A stretch of 64,000 nucleotides of DNA, from NCBI GenBank assembly GCA_902475375.1, contig CABRZC010000001.1:1-64000 (forward strand). The letters run 5' to 3'. Of this stretch, positions 47,188-57,900 are shown in pieces. Numbering within the stretch: position 1 is the stretch's first letter; every line of letters starts with the position of its first letter. The position numbers were made by a program, and so were the translations under genes. The notes beneath the pieces are model-generated. The model ran no database searches and was not told where the DNA came from. It was given only the letters and a program-made list of their open reading frames with translations. The DNA comes from an uncultured Collinsella sp. Lineage in GTDB: Bacteria > Actinomycetota > Coriobacteriia > Coriobacteriales > Coriobacteriaceae.

Positions 47188-48030
47188 TTACTCCTCGGTG
47201 CTCTCGGCCGTATCGGCCGTAGCATCCTCGGGCGCCGCTTCGGGCTCCGGTGCGGGGCGCTTCTCGCCACCGTAGGTCACCGTCACCATCGCGGAACGCA
47301 GGATGCGATCCGCCATGCGGTAGCCCTTCTGGTACACATCGTTGACGGTCTCGTCATACTGCGATGCGTCCTCGACGCGACCCACAGCCTGGTGCTCGAG
47401 CGGATCGAACGCCTCGCCCTTGGGGTCGATGGGCTCAACGCCCTCGTGCGCAAACACGTCGAGCAGCTTGGCATGAACCGCGTCAACGCCATCGACGAAC
47501 TGCTTAAAGTCGTCGGAAAGCTCCTGGCTGCGGGCATGGTCGATCGCGCGCTCGATATCGTCGATCACCGGCAACAGCGCGGTGACAAGCTTCTCGGTCG
47601 CGCGCTCGCGCTCGGCGATGCGCTCGTTGGCGGTGCGGCGACGGAAGTTCTCCCAGTCGGCCTGCAGACGAGCGGTTCGCTCGGTAGCGTCCTTCGCCTT
47701 GTCCTCGGCGGCCTTCTGGGCCTCTGCCGCAGCATCGAGCTCATTGCGCACGTCGGCAAGCTCCTTTTGGGCCTGCTCGAACTTGAGCTTAAAGTCGTTG
47801 TCGGCGGCCTCCTCACCGGCGCGGATAGCGGCTTCCACCATCTCGTCCTCGGTCATCGTCGCCTCCTTGTTGGAATCCTCTACCTGGTTCTCGGCAGCCT
47901 CGGCGGCCTCGGCCTCGTTGGCCTCGGTATCGTCGACGGCCTCTACGGGAATCTTCACGTCCTTCTCCTCAGAGTCAACGGGGGCGGCGCCAGCGGCAGC
48001 CGCCTCCGTGCGAGCTTTACGGGCGGACAT
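47188..48030 (-). CDS. grpE: Nucleotide exchange factor GrpE
   Basis: GrpE releases ADP from DnaK. The 280-residue protein has an acidic Glu/Ala-rich N-terminal extension (about 75 residues), the long coiled-coil helix (KFEQAQKELADVRNELD) with ADWENFRRRTANERI and the C-terminal beta domain (GEAFDPLEHQAV, VNDVYQKGYRMADRILRSAMVTV). It is longer than most GrpE proteins because of acidic tails at both ends. The start is 2 bases after the dnaK stop, so translation is coupled. Confidence 0.95.
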   Translation of the reverse strand: MSARKARTEAAAAGAAPVDSEEKDVKIPVEAVDDTEANEAEAAEAAENQVEDSNKEATMTEDEMVEAAIRAGEEAADNDFKLKFEQAQKELADVRNELDAAAEAQKAAEDKAKDATERTARLQADWENFRRRTANERIAERERATEKLVTALLPVIDDIERAIDHARSQELSDDFKQFVDGVDAVHAKLLDVFAHEGVEPIDPKGEAFDPLEHQAVGRVEDASQYDETVNDVYQKGYRMADRILRSAMVTVTYGGEKRPAPEPEAAPEDATADTAESTEE

Positions 48031-48032
48031 GA

Positions 48033-49925
<1,893 letters not shown>

Positions 49926-50034
49926 TAGAAATTCCCTCTCTCTTGTGCGTTCGCACCGCCTCGACGGTCTTTCGCGCGGCGCTTCGGCTTGTCTTTCAGG
50001 ATGTAGTGTATCCCCTTATGGGCCGGAATATACA

Positions 50035-50061
50035 AAATCTAAGTCAATTCATATAAGATTT
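50035..50061 (-). promoter_or_regulatory. Candidate HspR operator upstream of dnaK
   Basis: AAATCTAAGTC, AATTC, ATATAAGATTT: the same flanks as the clpB site at 40720-40746. On the dnaK strand it is followed by GTATATTCC, a possible -10 region. It is an imperfect inverted repeat centred on the five variable bases. Confidence 0.8.
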
Positions 50062-50434
50062 CTTATCTCTGAGAGTTTAGGTTCTTAAATGCGCAGGTAG
50101 ATGCGCTGATTGAGTTCTCGGCAAATCTATCGAGATCTATGTAGAGTTGACTGAGGTGTGAGCCTGAAACTGTGTCCCGTTTTGGACGTGGATTACGGGA
50201 TGCGGTTTCCGCAAGCACGCTCAATCGCCCTATATTACGAGTCACCTTTAGCTAACATTTACGCAGCTCACCGGCCCCACCTGCGCGTTTTTTAGTAAAC
50301 CTTGGCATACTCGGCGAACGGTATGAAGATGCCGGCCAGAGGGTATTGCAAACGGTCGCTCCCGTGGTATGTTTTTGCCCGAATCAAACCGGCGCGCATC
50401 GTCTGTAGCGTCGGTCAACAGAGAGGAAACTACC
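50062..50434. promoter_or_regulatory. Intergenic region between dnaK and ferredoxin genes
   Basis: No gene is visible. On the + strand TTGCAA (50346-50351), 16 bases, TATGTT (50368-50373) is a plausible promoter for the ferredoxin, 62 bases before its start. The remainder shows no repeats that I can identify. Confidence 0.5.
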
Positions 50435-50620
50435 ATGGCTCATCCCGTAATTGATGCCGACGAGTGCATCGCTTGTGGCGTTTGCGTCGACACCTGCCCC
50501 GCTGGCGTTCTGGAGCTCCAGGACGTCGCTACCGTCGCTGACGAGGACTCCTGCGTCGCCTGTGGCGCTTGCCAGGACGCTTGCCCCGCCGGCGCGATCA
50601 CCGAGATCGTCGAGGAGTAA
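50435..50620 (+). CDS. 2[4Fe-4S] ferredoxin
   Basis: The 61-residue protein is a classical bacterial ferredoxin: CIACGVCVDTCP (about residues 11-22) and CVACGACQDACP (about 40-51) provide the eight cysteine ligands in the CxxCxxCxxxCP pattern. It is a likely partner of the pyruvate:ferredoxin oxidoreductase at the other end of the window. ATG 50435 (MAHPVID) is preceded by AGAGAGGAAAC. It is a single-gene transcript with its own terminator. Confidence 0.97.
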   Translation: MAHPVIDADECIACGVCVDTCPAGVLELQDVATVADEDSCVACGACQDACPAGAITEIVEE

Positions 50621-50661
50621 CAACTCCCCCACTTGCACACTCAAAAGTACACCGTGCACAA

Positions 50662-50699
50662 AAAAGGAGGCCTCCGCATCGCCGCGGAGGCCTCCTTTT
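50662..50699. terminator. Bidirectional Rho-independent terminator after ferredoxin
   Basis: AAAAGGAGGCCTCCGC (50662-50677) and GCGGAGGCCTCCTTTT (50684-50699) form a perfect 16-bp stem with T-runs on both strands, 41 bases after the ferredoxin stop. Confidence 0.93.
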
Positions 50700-50738
50700 G
50701 CTTATATGGGCAGCTAATTTGGAGGGGGACCCTTGGCA

Positions 50739-50803
50739 GTTGCGGTGGAATAGTTCCTGTTTTATGGCTTGGATGCCGATTTTAGGAACTATTTCACCGC
50801 AAC
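50739..50803. repeat. 65-bp palindromic element, subtype B, copy 3
   Basis: Outer arms as in the other copies; inner TTCCTGTTTTA and TTTTAGGAA. The loop includes GGC-TTGGAT-GCC. It begins 18 bases beyond the stop of niaR, the last gene of the nad operon. Confidence 0.9.
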
Positions 50804-50821
50804 TTATAGATGCGGCGTCGA

Positions 50822-51367
50822 CTAGGACAAATCGTCTTCGTAGGGCATCAGGTCTGCCAAGTAGCCTTTCTCCTTGAGTATGGCCTCGATCTCGTCGAGG
50901 GTCTGCTCGTCCTCCGCCGCGATGCGATGGAAGTGATAGCCGCTCGTCACCGTTAGTAGCGGGAAACTCTTGCCGCTCTCGATATCGTGCAGGTAGCGCT
51001 CAACATCGCGACGATTGCGAATGTCCAGGTCGGCCGTGATCTTGCCGTACACGCGGTGATTGACGATCACGTTGAGCACGGCTCCTCCGGCGTCGACGAT
51101 ACTCGTAAGCTCATCGCCTGCCTGCTCCACGCCGTGGCGAACCTTGACCAAGCGCGTGGGCACAGCGGGGCTGCTGGGGGCCTCCTGCAGCACGTAGCCG
51201 CGATTGGTCGCCACGATATCGTGCCCATCGGCACGCAGCAGGGCGATGTCTTGCACGACAATCTGGCGGCTCACGCCAACCTCACGGGCAAGTGCGCTGC
51301 CCGAAACGGGCTCCTTGGCTTCCTCGAGCACGGCCATGATGGAACGGCGACGCTCGCGGGCGTCCAT
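50822..51367 (-). CDS. niaR: Niacin-responsive transcriptional repressor NiaR
   Basis: The 181-residue protein has an HTH_11-type winged helix (SIMAVLEEAKEPVSGSALAREVGVSRQIVVQDIALLR in parts, about residues 8-45) and a 3H domain named after its conserved histidines (VRHGVEQ, VNHRVYG, HFHRI), which bind Ni and niacin in the Thermotoga homologue. NiaR represses NAD biosynthesis and niacin uptake genes when niacin is available. Its ATG overlaps the nadC stop by one base (TAATG), so it is part of the nad operon. A long palindrome over the nadA promoter is its likely target. Confidence 0.93.
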   Translation of the reverse strand: MDARERRRSIMAVLEEAKEPVSGSALAREVGVSRQIVVQDIALLRADGHDIVATNRGYVLQEAPSSPAVPTRLVKVRHGVEQAGDELTSIVDAGGAVLNVIVNHRVYGKITADLDIRNRRDVERYLHDIESGKSFPLLTVTSGYHFHRIAAEDEQTLDEIEAILKEKGYLADLMPYEDDLS

Positions 51368-52227
51368 TATTTACCGTCCAGCAGACGCAGGTGCTTGAGC
51401 GAGAGGTCGAGAATCGGCGCAGAGTGCGTCAGCGCCCCCGAGCTAATAAAGTCAACGCCCAGGTCGGCGAGCGCGCGGATATTGTTGGCGTCCACGTTGC
51501 CCGAGCACTCGGTCTTGGCGCGACCGGCGATAAGCTCAATCGCGGCAGCCATGTCGTCGTGGGTCATGTTGTCGAACATGATGATATCGGCGCCGGCCTC
51601 AACTGCCTCGCGCACCATATCCAGATTCTCGCACTCAATCTCGACCGTCGTGGTAAACGATGCATGGGCGCGCGCCATCTCGATCGCACGCGTCACGCCG
51701 CCGGCGGCATCGATGTGGTTGTCCTTGAGCATGACGGCCGTCGACAGGTTGTAACGGTGATTGCTGCCGCCGCCGATCTCGACCGCGGCTTTCTCGAAGA
51801 CGCGCATGCCCGGCGTGGTCTTGCGCGTGTCGACGAGCACGGTCTTGGTGCCCTCGAGCACCGCGGCCATCTGGTGTGTATAGGTAGCGATGCCGCTCAT
51901 GCGCTGCAGGTAGTTGAGCGCCACGCGCTCGCCCGAAAGCAGCACGCGCGCATCGCCGCGCACCTGGCCCACGTGGTCACCGGCGTGCACCTCGTCGCCA
52001 TCGACGACATCAAACAGCACCGAGCTCTGCGGATCCAGCAACTCAAAGGTGCGGGCAAACACATCCAAGCCGGCGATGATGCCATCGGCCTTGGCGATAA
52101 GCTCCACCGTGGCGGAGCGCGCCGTGGGACACACGCTCGCCGTGCTCACGTCCTCAAACGTGATGTCCTCGCGCAGGGCCTGCAGAATCAGATCATCGAC
52201 GACGAGCTTCATGGTAATGGGGTTCAT
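51367..52227 (-). CDS. nadC: Nicotinate-nucleotide diphosphorylase (carboxylating)
   Basis: NadC converts quinolinate and PRPP to nicotinate mononucleotide with loss of CO2. The 286-residue length is standard. Motifs include LNYLQRMSGIATYTHQM, DTRKTTPGMR, KAAVEIGGGSNHRYNL, LKDNHI and the late G-V-D-F-I-S-S-G-A-L-T-H-S. ATG 52227 is 3 bases after the nadB stop. Confidence 0.97.
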   Translation of the reverse strand: MNPITMKLVVDDLILQALREDITFEDVSTASVCPTARSATVELIAKADGIIAGLDVFARTFELLDPQSSVLFDVVDGDEVHAGDHVGQVRGDARVLLSGERVALNYLQRMSGIATYTHQMAAVLEGTKTVLVDTRKTTPGMRVFEKAAVEIGGGSNHRYNLSTAVMLKDNHIDAAGGVTRAIEMARAHASFTTTVEIECENLDMVREAVEAGADIIMFDNMTHDDMAAAIELIAGRAKTECSGNVDANNIRALADLGVDFISSGALTHSAPILDLSLKHLRLLDGK

Positions 52228-52230
52228 GGT

Positions 52231-53607
52231 CTACTCCTCCACGGCCTGCGTGCCGGCGGCACGGGCCAAATCATCGATTGCCAGGGTGTCGGCGCTCAGG
52301 GCGCGATGACGGCCATCGAGCGCGGGATCGCCCGCCTGCTCTACGGCCAGTGACTCGCCGGTACGCATGTACCACGCGGCGCGGCGGCCCCAAACCAGAG
52401 ACTCGAGCAGGCTGTTTGATGCAAGGCGGTTCTTGCCGTGAACGCCGTTGCAAGCCGTCTCGCCCGCGGCGTAGAGCTCGAGCATCGAGGTGCGGCCGTC
52501 CTTGTCAACCCACACGCCGCCCATAAAGTAGTGCTGCGTGGGCGTAACGGGGATGGGCTCGTCCAAGATGTCGCGGCCGTCCTCCAGGCAGCGTGCTCGG
52601 ATGTTGGCGAAGTGCCCGGTCACCACGTCGCGCTCGACGGGGGCAAAGCTTAGCCACTCGTGCTCGGTGCCGTCCTGCTTCATCTGCTCGCGAATAGCGG
52701 CGGCGACCACATCGCGTGGCTGAAGCTCGTCGGTAAAGCGCTCACCGGCGGCATTGAGCAAAATCGCTCCCTCGCCGCGGCAGCTCTCGCTGATCAGGAA
52801 GGTGCGGCCCGGCTGCGGCGAGAACAGACCCGTGGGGTGAATCTGCACGTAGTCCAGGTGCTCCATCTTAATGCCATGCTCCTGAGCGATGTAGCAGGCA
52901 TCGCCCGTGAGCTGCGGGTAGTTGGTCGAATGGTCGTATACGCCGCCGATGCCGCCCGTCGCCCACAGCGTGTGGCGGGCATGGATTTTAAACGGCTCGC
53001 CGGCATGCACGCCCTCGGTGACATTTGCCAGCTCGTCGGCGGGACGAACCGAGTTGTCCTCGTCCACGGGAACGGCGACGACGCCGGTGCACACCGTGGC
53101 GCCGTCACGCTCGCCCGTCAGGATGTCGGTCATGGCCACGTGCTCCAAAATCTGCACGTTATCCAGCTTGCGAACGGCCTGGAGCAGCTTGGTTGTGATC
53201 TCCTTGCCCGTAATGTCGGCATGGAAGGCAATGCGCGGGCGGCTGTGTGCGCCCTCGCGGGTAAAGTCGAGGCTGCCGTCGGCCTTGCGCTCAAAATCCA
53301 CGCCCATGGCCAGCAGGTCGTTGATGACCGAGCGGCTCGAGCGGATCATGATGTCGACGCTCTCGCGGCGGTTCTCGTAGTGGCCGGCGTGCATGGTGTC
53401 CTCAAAGAAGGCGTCATAGTCGGAGCCTTCGGGCAGCACGCAGATGCCACCCTGCGCGAGCATCGAATCGCACTCGTCGACAGCGCCCTTGGAGAGCATG
53501 ATCACGCGCGCGCTCGTCGGCAGATTGAGGGCCGCATATAGGCCCGCCACGCCGCAACCGGCAATGACGACGTCGCACTCCATGTCGGGGTATTGTTTGG
53601 TTTCCAC
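52231..53607 (-). CDS. nadB: L-aspartate oxidase
   Basis: NadB oxidises L-aspartate to iminoaspartate with FAD; in anaerobes fumarate can replace oxygen as acceptor. The 458-residue chain has an N-terminal FAD motif (CDVVIAGCGVAGLYAAL), SKGAVDECDSMLAQGGI, YVQIHPTGL and the C-terminal GRTSMLELYAAGETACNGVHGKNRLASNSLLE region. I prefer GTG 53607 (VETKQYPDME) with AGGGAGAGGATTCC upstream; an ATG 27 bases earlier lacks a ribosome site. It is shorter than E. coli NadB (about 540) because the C-terminal helical region is reduced. Confidence 0.94.
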   Translation of the reverse strand: METKQYPDMECDVVIAGCGVAGLYAALNLPTSARVIMLSKGAVDECDSMLAQGGICVLPEGSDYDAFFEDTMHAGHYENRRESVDIMIRSSRSVINDLLAMGVDFERKADGSLDFTREGAHSRPRIAFHADITGKEITTKLLQAVRKLDNVQILEHVAMTDILTGERDGATVCTGVVAVPVDEDNSVRPADELANVTEGVHAGEPFKIHARHTLWATGGIGGVYDHSTNYPQLTGDACYIAQEHGIKMEHLDYVQIHPTGLFSPQPGRTFLISESCRGEGAILLNAAGERFTDELQPRDVVAAAIREQMKQDGTEHEWLSFAPVERDVVTGHFANIRARCLEDGRDILDEPIPVTPTQHYFMGGVWVDKDGRTSMLELYAAGETACNGVHGKNRLASNSLLESLVWGRRAAWYMRTGESLAVEQAGDPALDGRHRALSADTLAIDDLARAAGTQAVEE

Positions 53608-53662
53608 AGGAATCCTCTCCCTTGAATGTGACATAAGGGACTGTCCCTCATGCCGCATTGTT

Positions 53663-54688
53663 CTAGCGCGCTGCGTACTCGAGCATGCGATCCAGCGTAA
53701 GTTTGGCCTGGTCGGCGGCCTCGTCCGACACGCCGATCTGCACCTCACCCTCGCCCGTCTCCAGGCAGCACACGAGCTTTTCGAGCGTGATGAGATCCAT
53801 GTTGACGCAGGTGGGCTGCACCGCAGGGAAGTAGAACTTTTTGCCGGTGCCCTCGCAGCGGCGCTCGAGCTCGTAGAGCACGCCGCGAACCGTCACGATG
53901 ATGAACTCACTCGCATCCGACTCCTCGGCGTACTTGATGATGCCGGCGGTGGAGCCGATGTAGTCGGCCTCGGCAAGGACGTCGGCCTTGCACTCGGGGT
54001 GCGCCAGCACGAGCGCGTCGGGATGCGCCTCCTGCGCGTCGACAATCTGCTCGACGGTGATGACGTGATGACGCGGGCAATAGCCATTGTTGAGGATGAC
54101 GTGCTTTTGCGGCACCTGCTCGGCTACGAAGCGGCCCAGGTTTTGATCGGGGATGAACAGGACGTGTTGCTGCGGCAGCTCGGACACGATCTTGACGGCG
54201 TTGAAGCTGGTGACGCACACGTCGCTCCAGCTCTTGATCTCGACCGTCGAGTTGACGTAGCAGACCACGGCAAGGTCGTCGCCGTACTCGGCGCGCGCCG
54301 CATCGACCGTCTCGCGCTTGACCATGTGCGCCATGGGGCAGTCCGCACCCGGCTCGGGCAGCAGCACGGTCTTAGTGGGATTGAGCAGCTTGGCGCTCTC
54401 ACCCATAAACTCCACGCCGCACAGCACGATGGTCTGCTGCGGCAGGCTTTTGGCGAGCTTTGCCAGGTAAAAGCTGTCGCCGACGTAATCGGCAACGGCC
54501 TGGACCTCGGGCGCCACATAGTAGTGCGCCAAGATCGCCGCGTCACGTTGGGTTTTTAGTTGCTGAATGGCCTCGACGAGCTCTGCGGGCACCAGTGCCG
54601 CGCGCTCCGTTGCCGTCGTTGCCGATGCCAGGCCGGCCGCAATGTCGCGTGCAAGCTCCGATGCATCCATGTTCGCGCTCTGTGCCAT
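53663..54688 (-). CDS. nadA: Quinolinate synthase A
   Basis: NadA condenses iminoaspartate with dihydroxyacetone phosphate to quinolinate, using a [4Fe-4S] cluster. The 341-residue protein has AILAHYYVAPEVQAVADYVGDS, LCGVEFMGESAKLLNP, CPMAHM, VCYVNS, HPECKADV and a late C-V-N-M-D segment giving the conserved cysteines. ATG 54688 (MAQSAN) follows GAGAGGGGCC. It is the first gene of nadA-nadB-nadC-niaR. The 55-base gap to nadB contains AGGGACTGTCCCT, a small palindrome. Confidence 0.96.
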   Translation of the reverse strand: MAQSANMDASELARDIAAGLASATTATERAALVPAELVEAIQQLKTQRDAAILAHYYVAPEVQAVADYVGDSFYLAKLAKSLPQQTIVLCGVEFMGESAKLLNPTKTVLLPEPGADCPMAHMVKRETVDAARAEYGDDLAVVCYVNSTVEIKSWSDVCVTSFNAVKIVSELPQQHVLFIPDQNLGRFVAEQVPQKHVILNNGYCPRHHVITVEQIVDAQEAHPDALVLAHPECKADVLAEADYIGSTAGIIKYAEESDASEFIIVTVRGVLYELERRCEGTGKKFYFPAVQPTCVNMDLITLEKLVCCLETGEGEVQIGVSDEAADQAKLTLDRMLEYAAR

Positions 54689-54723
54689 CAAGGCCCCTCT
54701 CTTTTGGCGAATCTTGGGGCTTT

Positions 54724-54773
54724 AGTATGACACCTAGGTTTACAGCTGACAAGACAGCTGTAAACCTAGGTGT
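54724..54773 (-). promoter_or_regulatory. nadA promoter overlapped by a 44-bp palindrome (probable NiaR operator)
   Basis: ACACCTAGGTTTACAGCTG (54730-54748) and its exact complement (54755-54773) flank ACAAGA. On the - strand TTGTCA (54752-54747) lies in the palindrome centre, followed after exactly 17 bases by CATACT (54729-54724), a well-spaced -35/-10 pair. The TTTACA-type half sites resemble published NiaR boxes in Thermotoga-type genomes. Confidence 0.75.
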
Positions 54774-54792
54774 AAAGTTGAAATAAAGATTC

Positions 54793-54861
54793 AATCATGC
54801 AGCAGGTCCATTTTCGAACTGGCAAGCTGAGGATAGTCGAAAATGGACCTGCCGCATGATT
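54793..54861. repeat. 69-bp long inverted repeat between nadA and surface-protein genes
   Basis: ATCATGCAGCAGGTCCATTT and onward to CGA (from 54794) pairs with 54837-54860 over 24 bases with one mismatch. The loop is 19 bases. It lies 20 bases beyond the nad palindrome and is unrelated to it in sequence. No second copy is in the window. Confidence 0.8.
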
Positions 54862-54905
54862 CGAGCCGCCCGTTTTGCCTTGGCCCGAGAGGCGGTGGGC
54901 ATAGA

Positions 54906-54937
54906 AGCGGGTCCGGATCGCTCGATCCGGACCCGCT
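54906..54937 (-). terminator. Perfect hairpin after the surface-protein gene
   Basis: AGCGGGTCCGGATCG (54906-54920) and CGATCCGGACCCGCT (54923-54937) form a perfect 15-bp stem. It is 17 bases after the surface-protein stop. The following T content is poor, so it is likely but not certain to terminate. Confidence 0.7.
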
Positions 54938-54953
54938 GGGAACTGGCATGCGG

Positions 54954-57900
54954 TTAAGCGCGGCGCTTCATGGCCCACGCCAGCAGCAGAGCTGCCACAC
55001 CGGCTGCGAGTACGGCACCAGCCATGACATACGTGCTGTCGCCGGACTCAGGCAACGTCTCCTTGCCAGCCCTCTTCTTAGGCTTGGAAGTCGTAGTCGT
55101 GGTCGTAGTAGTCGTAGTGGTCTGGCCAGGAGCGGGCTTGCCAGCCTCGGCAACGGTGAAGGTCTTCTCGGCCGTGCCCGTGGTCGAAACCACGCTCAGC
55201 TTGTGCTCGCCCACGCCAAGCGTATTGAGGAAGCTCGCCTTGAGCGTCACGATCGTAGAGCCCTCGGTGAGCACGTAGTTCTCGGCAGCGACATCCTTAT
55301 CGTCAACCAGCACCTTCTGGAAGAACACGAGCGGCGCGTTCGAGCGGAAGCTCAGATCCTTGGCGGCCTCGACCACCATCGTCTGGTCCTTACCGTCGGT
55401 GATTTCGGGCTTCAGAATCGCGATCTCCTCGGTCTTGCCCTTCTCGCCGCAGACGGTGCACTCCTCATGCCTCTCTCCCTTGGCCTCAACGGTCGCCGGC
55501 TTGTCGACGACCCACTCAAAGGTGTGCTCGGCCTTGTCGATGATGTCGCCACAGCGGCAGACATGCCAGTGATTCGTGGCATCGTGCGCCCAGCCCGTGC
55601 CGTCGGACTCGTGCTTGAGCACGCCCTCGACCGTCACGTTCACGTCGCGCTCGACGCCCTTAAGCTCAAAGGTGCCGGCGTCGGAGAGCTCAACGGCCTT
55701 ACCGTCAACCTTTACGGCGTAGTCCTTGCCCGCAAAGTACGCACTGTCGATGCTCATGGTAAGCGTTGCGGAACCGTGCCAGTCGAGCTCGGTTGCCGTC
55801 GCGGTGAGCGTGTAGCCCTGCTGGTTAGTCGGCAGCGCCACAACCAGCTTGCGGCCGGCAGCCACGGTAACCTCGGTAACAGAGGAGACATCGTAGTTGG
55901 CCTTAGCCCGGTAGCGTACCTCGTACACGCCAGCAGCGAGATCCTTGAGCTCGGTTACGCCCTCGCCCACAGCCTGATACCTGTCGGCATCCTTAGCGCG
56001 CCACTCCATCGTCGCATCGACGCCCACGATCTTGCCGTCGCGCTTGCCACTCACGGTCTCGGCCTCGGCCTGGACCTTCGGCGCGTCCTGAGCGGCGTTC
56101 TTGATGGAGAACTCGCATGTCAGGCCCTCGGTCGGCAGCGCATAGTTGCCAGCGGCCTTGCCCGTCAGCGCACCAAGGGTCGCCGTGTAAGAAGTGCCGG
56201 CCTCGGTTTGGGAGCCCTCGACGGTCGCGCCAAGGTCATCCTCGCCGATGACGTTGCCGAGCGTCGCCTCGGGGCAGTGCTCCTTACCGTCGTAGACAAA
56301 CTCGCTGGTACCCCACGTCACAGTAAGCAATCGCTGATTGATGGCGAACACGCCATCGACGAACGTGATGTTGTAGTTGGGGTTAGCGTCCTTGGCCTGC
56401 GTCAGGTGCAGCGCATAGCCGCCATCACGCACGTTGTCGTTATCTTCGCGCTCGATCTCGAGGCCCTGGAGGCTCTCGCCCTCGACAAGCTCGCCGGATG
56501 TGATCGCCCACGTAAACACGGGGTCGGCCTCGCCGTAAGTCTTGGAGGAGTCGTCGGCTGCGACCGTGATCGCGCGCGGCTTGACCTCGAGCGTAACCTC
56601 ACCCTCGGCGGTCGCACCGTCAATCGTCACCCGGTAGGCAACGGTCAGCGTGCCAGCGTCGCGGATCTTGGGGGCCTCGGGAGACCAGTTCTTGCCGTCG
56701 GTGCTGTACTGGGCCGTCGCGCCCTCGGGCAGGCTCGTCGCATCGACCGTGTGATACGCACCGTCGTACTCGTCGGAGTAGCCGGCGATAGCAGCGGCAG
56801 GAATCTCGTCTGCAGGCAACGCATGCCCACAGACCGTGCACTGCTGATGCTTGGAGCCAGCCTCGGTTGCCGTGGGCGCCTTGTCGATGACCCACTCAAA
56901 GGCATGCGCAGTCTCATCGATCTTCTCGCCGCAGGTGCACTCGTGCCAGTGCGTATTGTCGTCAGAGAGCCACTTGTCGTTCACGGCCTCGTGCTTACGC
57001 ACGCCCTCGACGGTGATGGTGGTCTTCTCCTCGACATTGCTCAGGACGAGCTTTCCATCCTCGCCCTTCTCGAGAACAACGCCGTTCGCCTTGACGGCAA
57101 AGTCGTCGCCCGCGTAGTAGCCATCGGAGATCTTTACCGAGAACTCCACGCTTTCGTGCCACTGCAGCCTGTTCGGGCTATGCCACACTATCGAGTAGGC
57201 GTCATTCTTATCAGAAAGGGTGACCCATAAGTACTTACCGTTGTCGACATGCACTTCCACAGGCGTGGACGGCATGTAATTATCAGTCTCGGCATACCAG
57301 ACCTGGTAGTAGCCGGCAGCAAGGTTCTCAATCTTACCGTCCTCGGAAACCAAGGTCTCGCCATCGACGTCCCCGGCTTCGGTGCGGAACAGGCGGTAGG
57401 CGACGCCGCCGTGCGCGCCCTCGATTTTGCCGTCGCACTTGCCGCGGATGGTCTCCTTGGCAGCGCTCAGCCCCTTAGGTTTCTCCTGCTCGGCCTTATA
57501 AATCGTGTAGGTATACTCAAGGTTTTCGGTAGGAAGGGCATAGTTCTTGATGACCTCGGGGTCACCGACGAGGCCCGTCACCTTTGCCGGATAGCTACCG
57601 GCATCGATACCCGTCGCGTTCTCGACCTCATAGGAAACCTTGCCCTCGTCACCCTCGGCAACATTGCTGACCGTGACCTTGGGGCCCTGAGGCTCGCCGT
57701 TATAGGTATACGTTCCGACCGTCCAGCCAACACCAATCTGGCGCTTGGTGATCTCGAACGTGCCGGTCTGGAGCGTCGGAGCATAGTTCGCCCTCTGGAT
57801 CTTGTCCCACTTGTCGCCGACCTCGCTCTCCTCGATCGTCAGCGTATAGGTGCCCACGTTCTCGCCGGCCTCACGGCGAATCTTGAACCAAGAGAGCGGG

